From NCBI RefSeq assembly GCF_009900745.1, contig NZ_WXVU01000009.1, forward strand, positions 124,001 to 188,000: a stretch of DNA of 64,000 bases, read 5' to 3'. Of the stretch, positions 8,382-16,776 are shown piece by piece (the first letter of the stretch is position 1; each line of letters starts with the position of its first letter). The position numbers were made by a program, and so were the translations under genes. The stretch is from Chryseobacterium sp. c4a (GTDB taxonomy: Bacteria; Bacteroidota; Bacteroidia; Flavobacteriales; Weeksellaceae). Under the pieces are notes generated by a model. The model saw only the letters and a list, made by a program, of their open reading frames with translations. It searched no databases and was not told the DNA's origin.

Positions 8382-9359
8382 CTAGCTCTTAACCCAGTTA
8401 AACTGGAACTGAAGATCCGGAGTAGATACTCTGTCTGTGATCTTCTGTAGTCTTGCAGGAAGCTTCATCAGATATTCCTGAGCTTTTTCTGCTTTTTCTG
8501 TAAGACCTTTTACGTGCTCAATCTTCCATTCGTCTAACAGATCTTTCATGATATTGATATAATCCTGACCTGTGTAAACCATACATCTTTGCGCCGCATC
8601 TGAGAAATGTCCCCAAAGTTCTCCTGCCTTCTGCCCTGATTGTCTCATCAAGTGTGCCGGCATTACGATTTTCTTACGCATCATATCTTCAAATGCAAGA
8701 ATCATTTCTGATGGATCTATTTCAAGGATCTTAGCTACGAAATGTTTGTAAGCTTTTGCGTGTCTTGCTTCATCTGCTGCAATTACACCACACATTTTAG
8801 CTAATTTTCCGTTTCCGGATTGCTTTGCCAATGTTCCTACTCTTCTGTGAGAAATATTGGTAGCTGTTTCCTGGAAACTTGTGTAAATGAAGTTTCTGTA
8901 TGGATCCATACTTGTTCCCAAGTCAAATCCATCGTTGATCAGATATTGAGTGGTAATTTCCACTTCTCTCATATTTACTCTACCGCATAGGTAAAGATAT
9001 TTATTTAATAGATCTCCGTGTCTGTTCTCTTCTGCAGTCCAAGCTCTTACCCAGTTTGCCCAGCCTACTTTTTCTTCCTGATTAATTCCGTCAACTCCCA
9101 TTAACCAAGACTCGTATGAAGGAAGTGCTTCTTCTGTGATACAATCTCCAATTAATGTTACAAAAAGGTCATAAGGCATTTCGCGAGCGAATGTCTGAAT
9201 TTCTTCTAGATCATGCTTAAATTCTTCGCTTGAAGGATCTGGTAAATAATCAGAAGGCTGCCAGATTTTTTCAATTGGCGTTAAAAATTTATCAAGAAAA
9301 GAACCTACTTCCTTTTCCAATATTCCCATTACTTCTTTCCTAACAAGCTTTTGATACAT
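8382..9359 (-). CDS. Acyl-ACP desaturase (soluble di-iron)
   Basis: A 325-residue member of the FA_desaturase_2 family. The di-iron motifs are EENRH (E111, H114) and DEARH (E197, H200), with E164 in SFQET. Soluble desaturases put a cis double bond into acyl-ACP, affecting membrane fluidity. The fatty-acid gene fabI lies elsewhere in this window. A perfect -7 box (TATCTTTG, minus strand, 9383-9390) precedes the ATG. Regiospecificity cannot be read from sequence. Confidence 0.92.
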   Translation of the reverse strand: MYQKLVRKEVMGILEKEVGSFLDKFLTPIEKIWQPSDYLPDPSSEEFKHDLEEIQTFAREMPYDLFVTLIGDCITEEALPSYESWLMGVDGINQEEKVGWANWVRAWTAEENRHGDLLNKYLYLCGRVNMREVEITTQYLINDGFDLGTSMDPYRNFIYTSFQETATNISHRRVGTLAKQSGNGKLAKMCGVIAADEARHAKAYKHFVAKILEIDPSEMILAFEDMMRKKIVMPAHLMRQSGQKAGELWGHFSDAAQRCMVYTGQDYINIMKDLLDEWKIEHVKGLTEKAEKAQEYLMKLPARLQKITDRVSTPDLQFQFNWVKS

Positions 9360-9454
9360 TTTTATATTCAGTTTTTAATTAGCAAAGATATGATTTATTT
9401 ATTATTTAACGCATAATAAAGTATGCAACTCATACCTTATCTGACATAAATCAT

Positions 9455-9492
9455 AAAAAAATGCCGATATACAACTATAACGGCATTTTTTT
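9455..9492 (-). terminator. Terminator after gpmI
   Basis: AAAAAAATGCCG pairs perfectly with CGGCATTTTTTT across a 14-nt loop; it lies 18 bp beyond the gpmI stop codon. Confidence 0.85.
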
Positions 9493-9509
9493 AACAATAT
9501 TATTGAATT

Positions 9510-11051
9510 TTATTTAACTAAAATATCACCTGTCATTGCATTTGGTATTTCAACACCCATTACATTAAGGATTGTAGGGGCTACATCGCCCAATTTTCCT
9601 GGCTTTAAGCTCCAAGTATGGTCTTTATCCATCACAATAAAAGGCACCAAATTCGTTGAGTGCTGAGTATTAGGTGTTCCATCCGGATTCAGCATTACAT
9701 CTGAGTTTCCGTGGTCAGCCAAAATAAACACAGTATATCCGTTTTCGTAAGCTGCAGTCGCTACTTTTTCGATACATGCATCTACTGTTTCTGCGGCTTT
9801 TACCGCTGCTTCAAAAACGCCTGTATGTCCTACCATATCTGTATTTGCAAAGTTCAGACAAACAAAATCGGCTGTTCCTTGTTCTAATTCAGGTACAATA
9901 GCATTAGTGATATCGTATGCTGACATCTCAGGCTTTAAATCGTAGGTAGGAACGTCTTTTGGACTTGGGCACAGTAATCTTTTTTCCCCCTTAAACTCTT
10001 CCTCTCTTCCACCTGAGAAGAAGAATGTAACGTGGGGATATTTTTCGGTTTCGGCAATTCTGATTTGGGTTTTTCCATTCTTTTCCAGAACTTCCCCCAT
10101 TGTTTCCGTTAAAACATTTTCATCAAATACAACCTGAACATTCTGGAATGTTTTATCATAGTTGGTTAACGTAATGTAATAAAGGTTCAGTTTACGCATA
10201 TCATAATCAGGGAAATCTTTCTGCGAAAGCACTTCTGTAATTTCTCTTCCTCTATCTGTACGGAAATTGAAACAGATCACTACATCATCTTCAATAATTT
10301 TCGCCACAGGAACAATATTTCCTGTCGCAGTTGTATTCATTAAGATGATAGGCTTCAGGAATTCATCCGTTACATTATTGTCATAAGATACACGGATAGA
10401 TGCCAATGCATCTGTACTCTGTTCTCCTACTCCTTCTACAAGGGCATCATAAGCTAATTTTACACGCTCCCATCTTTTATCTCTGTCCATTGCGTAGTAT
10501 CTTCCCACCACGGTAGCCAGTTTTCCGGTAGTGGCTTCCATATGGTTTTGAAGCTCTTCAATAAAGCCTAATCCGGAATGTGGGTCGCAGTCTCTTCCGT
10601 CTGTAAATGCATGTACAAAGACATTTTCATTCAGACCAAATTCTTTAGCTGCAGTCAATAATCCTTTAAGGTGATTGATATGTGAGTGTACTCCTCCATT
10701 GGAAACCAATCCGATGAAATGTACTTTCTTATTTTCTTTTTTAGCGTATTCAAAGGCATCCTGGATCACTTTTTCTTGTCCAAGAGTTCCATTTTCAACC
10801 GCCATATTCAGTTTTACAAGATTTTGATAAACAACTCTTCCGGCTCCAAGGTTCATGTGTCCTACTTCAGAGTTTCCCATCTGTCCTGCAGGAAGACCTA
10901 CAGCCAAACCGCTTGCTTCAAGGGTTGTATGTGGAAATTTTTGGTAACAGCTATCTATAAATGGTGTATTTGCTTTGTCTATGGCAGAAACGTCCGGGTT
11001 TGTTCCCAATCCCCATCCGTCAAGAATTGCTAATATTGCTTTTTTTGACAT
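9510..11051 (-). CDS. gpmI: 2,3-bisphosphoglycerate-independent phosphoglycerate mutase
   Basis: A 513-residue two-domain Mn-dependent enzyme that interconverts 3- and 2-phosphoglycerate in glycolysis and gluconeogenesis. The alkaline-phosphatase-like core starts with LDGWG (metal ligand D11), and the phosphoserine nucleophile is S61 in GNSEVGH. ADHGNSD near residue 445 supplies further metal ligands. The length is typical. A perfect -7 element (TAAATTTG on the minus strand, 11074-11081) precedes the gene. Confidence 0.97.
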   Translation of the reverse strand: MSKKAILAILDGWGLGTNPDVSAIDKANTPFIDSCYQKFPHTTLEASGLAVGLPAGQMGNSEVGHMNLGAGRVVYQNLVKLNMAVENGTLGQEKVIQDAFEYAKKENKKVHFIGLVSNGGVHSHINHLKGLLTAAKEFGLNENVFVHAFTDGRDCDPHSGLGFIEELQNHMEATTGKLATVVGRYYAMDRDKRWERVKLAYDALVEGVGEQSTDALASIRVSYDNNVTDEFLKPIILMNTTATGNIVPVAKIIEDDVVICFNFRTDRGREITEVLSQKDFPDYDMRKLNLYYITLTNYDKTFQNVQVVFDENVLTETMGEVLEKNGKTQIRIAETEKYPHVTFFFSGGREEEFKGEKRLLCPSPKDVPTYDLKPEMSAYDITNAIVPELEQGTADFVCLNFANTDMVGHTGVFEAAVKAAETVDACIEKVATAAYENGYTVFILADHGNSDVMLNPDGTPNTQHSTNLVPFIVMDKDHTWSLKPGKLGDVAPTILNVMGVEIPNAMTGDILVK

Positions 11052-11147
11052 TTTGTATAAACTTTTTATACTACAAATTTATTTATTTTGAAATGAATGG
11101 AAGAATTTGGAGTTCTGAATTTTATTCATTCAGAGTAAAAAGAAAAA

Positions 11148-11193
11148 ATCAGCATCATCTGCGAACTGTATTATTCTCGCAGATGATGCTGAT
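11148..11193 (-). terminator. Perfect 17-bp hairpin terminator after metalloprotease gene
   Basis: ATCAGCATCATCTGCGA and TCGCAGATGATGCTGAT form a perfect 17-bp stem with a 12-nt loop. On the minus strand it is followed by TTTTTTCTTTTT, 60 bp past the stop codon. The CGCAGAT/GCTGAT words also occur near 20347-20380. Confidence 0.85.
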
Positions 11194-11252
11194 ATCTCAG
11201 ATTTTAAAATGTAGAATTATAAACTTCAGCGACCTTAGCTTCTAATCTAACA

Positions 11253-12491
11253 CTAATTATAATTTTTAAACCAACTATTAATCTTATAAGTAAACTTTTT
11301 TGACTTCATATTTTCGATTTTGATATTCTGTCCTTTTTCCACGCCTTTTACATCTGCTTCCTGATCCCAGTTTCCTTTAGTAAATTTCAATTGCGCCGGT
11401 ACATATATTTTTAAGGTAAGCGTTCTTTCAAGATCACTTTTCCTTTCCATTTTAATTGAAGAGGCACTCCAGTACCCCAATCCCTTCTGGTTTCCTGCAA
11501 TATAAACCTCATCATTTTTATCAGGAACATTCACTACTAATGTTACCGTTGAAGGTTCTCCTGAAAACTCCTGAAAAAAATCATCATACTTTAAGTTCTT
11601 TTCTTTTGCATAGGCTTTGATATAAGAATCCAGAAAACCACTTTCTTTTAAAAATAAAAAAGGATCTTCAATGTTTAGAATATCGTGTACTGCTTTATGT
11701 TTATCAGTTTGTTTATTGAAATAGGCTTCACATATTTTGTATCCGATCCAATATCCCAAATCATTGGGTCTGTCATCTATTTTGGAAGTCCAATAGAACC
11801 AATCTCTCAAATCGTCACTTTTATATCTTGTTACGAATTCTTTGTAGAGTTTGTCTGAATTGGCTTCACCATACTGAAAGGCTTTTACATTCATTGGTTC
11901 TCCTGAAACAAATTCTGCGATAAAATCTGCTCCGCCTTCTGTTAAAGCTTGTTTTAATAAAGTTTCTCCACCTTTATTATTTTGCTGAAAATGGATCATT
12001 TCATGAACAATAAGCGGTACTACTCCATCCAGGTTTTTAAACAATTCAGTTCCTATTGAAATTCCTTCATTGGAAGAATTCCCTCCTGTATTCATTCTTC
12101 CATAAACGAAATATACGGTTGAGAATTTAGCATTTGGGTACCAATATTTTAAAGCGCTGTAACTCGCCTTTAGTTTTTTATCTTTTGCCCCGATTCCATT
12201 TAATACATTTCTGGTTTTAAGATATTCTTCCTTATTCTTTTTCACTGTTGCATATAGAGAATCTGCATTAATGATTCTATTCTTTATGAAACTTTTCACT
12301 CCCGGTGAACCGTTTTCTATGTATTCTACAAAAGGATTGGTAGATGACGTTTCCATTTTATCAAAGGCTTTCCAGAAGTTCTGTGCATCTTTTGTTTCTA
12401 AAATAGCCCCTAAAGGGTCTGTGGAAAAACCTGTTTGTGCATTTGTAATCCCAAAAGCCAAAAGTAAGGCTGCAAGAAGATTGGTTTTCAT
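11253..12491 (-). CDS. Secreted zinc metalloprotease-like protein with C-terminal starch-binding-like fold
   Basis: I place the start at the ATG at 12491, giving 412 residues and an immediate signal peptide (MKTNLLAALLLAFGITNAQ); the frame extends to a TTG at 12515 but that gives a poorer start. A gluzincin motif HEMIH lies at about residues 163-167 with a second glutamate at about 185 (LTEGGADF), as in DUF2268-type proteases. From about residue 322 the sequence (VYIAGNQKGLGYW...) resembles a CBM20-like beta-sandwich. No T9SS sorting domain is visible, so a periplasmic place is likely. Substrate unknown. Confidence 0.78.
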   Translation of the reverse strand: MKTNLLAALLLAFGITNAQTGFSTDPLGAILETKDAQNFWKAFDKMETSSTNPFVEYIENGSPGVKSFIKNRIINADSLYATVKKNKEEYLKTRNVLNGIGAKDKKLKASYSALKYWYPNAKFSTVYFVYGRMNTGGNSSNEGISIGTELFKNLDGVVPLIVHEMIHFQQNNKGGETLLKQALTEGGADFIAEFVSGEPMNVKAFQYGEANSDKLYKEFVTRYKSDDLRDWFYWTSKIDDRPNDLGYWIGYKICEAYFNKQTDKHKAVHDILNIEDPFLFLKESGFLDSYIKAYAKEKNLKYDDFFQEFSGEPSTVTLVVNVPDKNDEVYIAGNQKGLGYWSASSIKMERKSDLERTLTLKIYVPAQLKFTKGNWDQEADVKGVEKGQNIKIENMKSKKFTYKINSWFKNYN

Positions 12492-12591
12492 ATTAGTTTT
12501 TAAGTTAAATATCAAAAAATGAAAAACGTAAATTCAATAAGGTTTATTATAATTTCGAAAATTTTTACCCTATAAATCCATAATTCTTTTT

Positions 12592-12599
12592 TAATTTTG
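12592..12599 (+). promoter_or_regulatory. -7 box directly before SUI1-like gene
   Basis: TAATTTTG matches TAnnTTTG and ends only 4 bp before the ATG at 12604. Transcription would start close to or at the start codon, so a leaderless mRNA is possible. No clear -33 TTTG. Confidence 0.45.
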
Positions 12600-12603
12600 C
12601 GGT

Positions 12604-12927
12604 ATGGACTTACGTGATCAATTGAAGAATCTTTTTCCTGAACATGAAGAGCAGGATTTTGAAATGCCTGAAGAAGAATTCAAGCAGAAAGAGCCTTTGG
12701 TATGCAAATTTGAGAAGAAAGGAAGAAATGGCAAGCCTGTAACGATTGTTGAAGGCTGGGAAGGTAGTGAAGAAGACCTAAAAAAAATCTCAAAGAAAAT
12801 AAAAACCACCTTAGGAATAGGCGGTTCTGAAAAGGATGGAACGATTATCATTCAGGGAGACAACCGTGATAAAATAATGGCTATCCTTAAAGATATGGGT
12901 TATAAAACCAAACGAGTTGGCGGGTAG
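12604..12927 (+). CDS. SUI1/eIF1-like translation factor (YciH family)
   Basis: A 107-residue protein with a SUI1 domain in its C-terminal two thirds (KGRNGKPVTIVEGWEG, KKIKTTLGIGGSEKDGTIIIQGDNRDKI). Bacterial YciH proteins resemble eukaryotic eIF1 and may affect start-site fidelity on 30S subunits. Its stop codon lies only two bases from the stop of the convergent LRR gene, with no terminator between. Confidence 0.9.
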   Translation: MDLRDQLKNLFPEHEEQDFEMPEEEFKQKEPLVCKFEKKGRNGKPVTIVEGWEGSEEDLKKISKKIKTTLGIGGSEKDGTIIIQGDNRDKIMAILKDMGYKTKRVGG

Positions 12928-12929
12928 GT

Positions 12930-13829
12930 CTAGAAATAAACCTGGGTCTCCGGCAGTAAGGCTTTTAATTTTTCAATTTTAGATTTTTCTATAGGATTTC
13001 CTGTAAGGATCAAGGTTTTCAGATTTTTAAGCTGACTGATTTCTACAGGAATATCTTTCAAACTATTGTTGGCCAGATTCATGCTGACAACCTTCTTTAA
13101 TCCTTTTATACTTGGCGAAATCTCCGTGATATTGTTATCACTGGCATTCAGAAATTCAAGCTCCTGGGCTTTAAAAAGGTTTTTGGGAAGCTGGGTCATT
13201 GCGTTCTGCTGCAGTTCAAGATATTTTAAATTCCTGGGAAATGACAAGTTCCCCATGTCATTGATCTGGTTATTGGCTAGATTTAAAAATTTTAAGTTCT
13301 TGATCTGGTACAGTCTGTCTGTAATAAAACTAATCTGATTTCCTTCCAGGTTAATCTCCTGCAATCCTGGAATTTCCATAAGTGCTTCCGGAAAAACATT
13401 CAGGTTATTGGCATCAAAATGAACAGCTTTAAGGTTTTGAAGTTTTGCAACATTAGGATTGATGTTAGTCAGACTATTTAAATTCATGGAAAATGTTGTC
13501 AGCTTTTTAAGCTCACTTATTTCATCGGGAATATATTTGATGCTGTTTTCATTTACATTTAAAAATTCCAGTTCTTTGAGTGCAAATAATTCCTGATCCA
13601 TCTTTTCTAGCTTATTGGCCATTATATTCAAAAAGAATATCGAATTCAATTTTACAATCTGAGGGGGAAGATTGAACAATCCTTTTTCTCTGAAACTCAT
13701 GCTATAAACAGTATTTTTACTATTTAAGGCATCTTCGATATTCGTAAAAGTAGGATATTTAACCGGATCAATTTGAGCATTGATCTGGGCTAATGAAAAA
13801 ACAGAGATAAATAGGATAACCTTTTTCAT
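12930..13829 (-). CDS. Secreted leucine-rich repeat protein
   Basis: With the ATG at 13829 the protein has 299 residues and a signal peptide (MKKVILFISVFSLAQINAQ). An upstream in-frame start at 13904 would run close to the terminator of the preceding gene and bury the signal peptide, so I reject it. About nine LRRs of ~23 residues follow (LKNLKFLNLANNQI, LKNLKTLILTGNPI). No sorting domain or barrel is seen, so it is probably periplasmic or membrane-associated and binds protein or glycan partners. Partner unknown. Confidence 0.82.
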   Translation of the reverse strand: MKKVILFISVFSLAQINAQIDPVKYPTFTNIEDALNSKNTVYSMSFREKGLFNLPPQIVKLNSIFFLNIMANKLEKMDQELFALKELEFLNVNENSIKYIPDEISELKKLTTFSMNLNSLTNINPNVAKLQNLKAVHFDANNLNVFPEALMEIPGLQEINLEGNQISFITDRLYQIKNLKFLNLANNQINDMGNLSFPRNLKYLELQQNAMTQLPKNLFKAQELEFLNASDNNITEISPSIKGLKKVVSMNLANNSLKDIPVEISQLKNLKTLILTGNPIEKSKIEKLKALLPETQVYF

Positions 13830-13911
13830 AGGAAGATGTTTATCGTTTTTTTGGTCATATACAATCGCGTCATTTTGATTTGCAAATGATAGCGATTTCA
13901 TCAAAGAAAAT

Positions 13912-13942
13912 GTCTGCCAGCAACAAAAAGCTACCAGCAGAC
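13912..13942 (-). terminator. Terminator after PhoX-like gene
   Basis: GTCTGCCAGC ... GCAGAC hairpin 17 bp past the stop codon of the PhoX-like gene. Confidence 0.65.
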
Positions 13943-13958
13943 AAGAATTATAAATAAT

Positions 13959-16124
13959 TTATTTCTTTAAAAGTTTTACCGTTTTCTGGAATCCTCCTTC
14001 TGCTTCAATATTAAGAATTAAAACACGAGATCCTTCCAATTGCTGTGTAAAGTCTAGGTCTAAAGCTTTGTTAGTGCCATTAAACTTCTTGGTAAAGACA
14101 ATTTTACCATCCATACTGTAAGCCGTTACTGAAATATCTTTCAATCCTTTTGGTGAATTGATCTTCACAATTCCGGAAGTAGGATTTGGTGCTACTGTTA
14201 CTGTATTTTCTGCTATTGTATTTTCCCCTGTCCCTAAAGAACCTTGTGTTCCTAGGTTTCCTTTAAGAGCAATAACTACTGTAGCAGATTTTCCTCTGTA
14301 GTCAATCGTATTTCCTGTAGCATCAACATCTGTAGAAATGGTAGCATCAGGGTGCTGAATAGAGAAGAATCCAAATTTATGATCAGGTGTAAATGTTAAT
14401 CCTGTAGGCTCAGATCCTGCCGGCATCGATGCAAATAGTCTTACTTTAGGATTTGCTTGTGTATGATCCGGAGCAATTACCCAGATATAGTTTTTACCAC
14501 CATCCTGAAGTACCCAAAGGTTTCCAAGCTCATCAAAGGTAAGGTTATCATTTCCATCTGCCCATGCTTCAGATTTCATTCCTTGAGGGGTATCAAATGA
14601 ATATACTGTAGATCCTCCACCTACGAAAGTTTCTACTTGTGAGGCTGTTGTTCCATCATCTTTTAAACGATAAACTCTATCCAGTCCTTTTGAGGTAAAA
14701 TAAATTTTACCGTCTAGTGGACTGATATCTACATCCTCAATTCCATTAAATCTCGTTCCCCCTAATGTTTTAGCTGCATTATTGGTATTGTTCTGATCTG
14801 CCTGGGTTTTATTCGGAACCTGAATCCATGTTGCTGTTGTTCCTGCCGGATCACCAGCTGCAGTTAATCCTTGGTCTAACTTCAATACATAAAGATTTCC
14901 TGAAGAAAGGTTATTAGGTACATCCATCACATATTTATATACCATGTGAGTTCCTCCATCTTCTCCATAATAAGCAACAGTTCCGGCATTATTAATGACT
15001 ACATTTTCATGATTCATAATTCCCATCTGCCAAAGTTTACCTTTAGAACCATCTGCATTTTTAGATATCACCTGAGCTGTTGCAGGGTCAATTTCTACAA
15101 GCCATCCATAATCTTTGTATCCATCACCATTCGTGTCGTTAGCTGTTACCGATTCTTCTGCTGTTACTACAGTTCCCCATGGAGTAATTCCTCCTGAACA
15201 GTTTCTGATTGTTTGTACCAAGCTAGGATCAGAAAAACTTACCGCTCTTGATCTTGTCAACTGCCAAAGTTTTGTAGAAGCATTGTAATTGACCTCAGCC
15301 ATGGTAACACCTCCTGGATTCGTTTCGTGATTTACGGAAAGATAGCCGTTTGTACTGCTACCGGATTTGGCAACATAGCCCGTAAAGTCGTTTTGGCCAC
15401 CTACTAAGCCGCCACCTTCAGTATAATTATCACCTTCTTTTAAAATAAGCTGATATTTGTGTTCTGCAGGGATGATTAGTTTACCTGTCTGTGCGGTAGG
15501 AACAATAGAGGTAAAACAACTGATATGAGTACCATCACATGCAAGAGGTGTTGGAGTGGTATTTCCTGTTGTTTTCAGATAGGCATCAATTCTAAGATCT
15601 GAACTGCTTACACTTCTATTATGCAATTCAATAGAAATTCTATTCACTCCGTTTACAAATTTTGATTTTGGAATAGAGAAAATATTATATACATTTTCTG
15701 CTGGCCCATCAATGATTGTACTTGCTAAAGTATTGAATGTAATTGTTCCTGCAGGCATATTATCTCTTACGACTTCCTCTCCGTTAAGATAAACTACAAT
15801 ACCGTCGTCTCTCATTACTCCAAGTTCTACATTGTCTGAAAGAGTTGCTAAATTGACAGTAATATCTTTAGCAAAGTAAGCTGTAATCAACCCAGTGGTT
15901 CCGGAGTGGATTGTAGTGGCAACAGGATCTCCATATCCCAATGGGCTATTACCCACAGGCCATGAAGAGATGTCATAATTTTTAGTTTTCCATGCATCAG
16001 GTTGTGCCTGATCAAGATCTTGATAACTCCAAGATGTACCCTTATCAAAAATAAGGGTCTGCGCATGGATGCCAGAAGTGGCAAATAGAGCCAAAGCTCC
16101 AATTGTTAGTAGTTGTTTTTTCAT
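13959..16124 (-). CDS. T9SS-exported PhoX-like phosphatase
   Basis: A 721-residue protein: signal peptide (ending IHAQ), an N-terminal beta-sandwich domain (about 25-190), a DUF839/PhoX-type propeller (about 195-620; LSVNHETNPGGV, TPWGTVVTAEES, NHENVVIN, GIEDVDISPLDGKIYFTSK, NLWVLQDGG) and a C-terminal T9SS type A sorting domain (VAPNPTSGIVKI ... TVKLLKK). PhoX enzymes are Ca/Fe-dependent phosphatases. The sorting domain implies release or attachment at the cell surface. A -7 box TAGTTTTG (minus strand, 16150-16157) precedes it. Activity is inferred from family only. Confidence 0.85.
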   Translation of the reverse strand: MKKQLLTIGALALFATSGIHAQTLIFDKGTSWSYQDLDQAQPDAWKTKNYDISSWPVGNSPLGYGDPVATTIHSGTTGLITAYFAKDITVNLATLSDNVELGVMRDDGIVVYLNGEEVVRDNMPAGTITFNTLASTIIDGPAENVYNIFSIPKSKFVNGVNRISIELHNRSVSSSDLRIDAYLKTTGNTTPTPLACDGTHISCFTSIVPTAQTGKLIIPAEHKYQLILKEGDNYTEGGGLVGGQNDFTGYVAKSGSSTNGYLSVNHETNPGGVTMAEVNYNASTKLWQLTRSRAVSFSDPSLVQTIRNCSGGITPWGTVVTAEESVTANDTNGDGYKDYGWLVEIDPATAQVISKNADGSKGKLWQMGIMNHENVVINNAGTVAYYGEDGGTHMVYKYVMDVPNNLSSGNLYVLKLDQGLTAAGDPAGTTATWIQVPNKTQADQNNTNNAAKTLGGTRFNGIEDVDISPLDGKIYFTSKGLDRVYRLKDDGTTASQVETFVGGGSTVYSFDTPQGMKSEAWADGNDNLTFDELGNLWVLQDGGKNYIWVIAPDHTQANPKVRLFASMPAGSEPTGLTFTPDHKFGFFSIQHPDATISTDVDATGNTIDYRGKSATVVIALKGNLGTQGSLGTGENTIAENTVTVAPNPTSGIVKINSPKGLKDISVTAYSMDGKIVFTKKFNGTNKALDLDFTQQLEGSRVLILNIEAEGGFQKTVKLLKK

Positions 16125-16261
16125 TTCAATTTCGATTTATTAGACCTTGCAAAACTATTTTTAAAAGGCTATGTTTCTGTTAATAGGACTTTAAATATGG
16201 ACAGAAGAATGTTAATTAATTTAAAACCTAATGTTAAGGGGATTAAGTTTTTGTTAAATGC

Positions 16262-16331
16262 GGTACGGGGTGCGGGATTCGGGATTCGGAGTACGAGGTG
16301 CGAGGTGCGAGATGCGGGGTGCGGGGTGCGA
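16262..16331 (+). repeat. G-rich heptamer arm, locus 2 (ten consecutive 7-mers)
   Basis: Ten uninterrupted heptamers of consensus GRTKCGR (GGTACGG, GGTGCGG, GATTCGG, GATTCGG, AGTACGA, GGTGCGA and so on). Their reverse-complement type fills 16404-16776. Confidence 0.9.
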
Positions 16332-16403
16332 AAATATCATCGAAGATTATTTGTTTCTGAAATATTATAAATTGTTTTCAGCCCATACATCTTGAGACTT
16401 TGT

Positions 16404-16776
16404 AACTCAAATCCTAGAACTCTAATCTCAAATAAAAAAACATCATTCCTACCTCAACCGCTCATCTCGCAACTCGCAACTCAAATCCTAGAACTCAAAA
16501 CTCTAATCTTAAATGAAACAATTTCATTCCTACCTCAACCGCTCACCACGAATCTCGAATCCCGAACCCCGAACCTCACATCCCAAAACGCTCATCTTAA
16601 ATAAAAAAACGTCATTCCAACCTCAACCGTTCACCACGAACCACGAACCTCGAATCCCGAACCCCGAACCTCACATCCCAAAACGCTCATCTTAAATAAA
16701 AAAACGTCATTCCTACCTCAACCGTTCACCACGAACCTCGAATCTCGAATCCCGAACCACGAATCCCGCAACTCGC
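16404..16776 (-). repeat. C-rich heptamer arm, locus 2, with superunits
   Basis: Blocks of degenerate heptamers (CTCGAAT CCCGAAC CCCGAAC CTCACAT) are joined by a linker starting ATTCCTACCTCAACCG or close variant, at 16445, 16526, 16614 and 16709. The steps are 81, 88 and 95 bp and differ by exactly 7 each. The array runs up to the stop codon of the di-heme peroxidase gene at 16777. Confidence 0.88.

Noticed and set aside
16392..16695. Short frames rich in Pro, Asn and Arg
   Set aside because: Products of the heptamer array, with no homology-like features.
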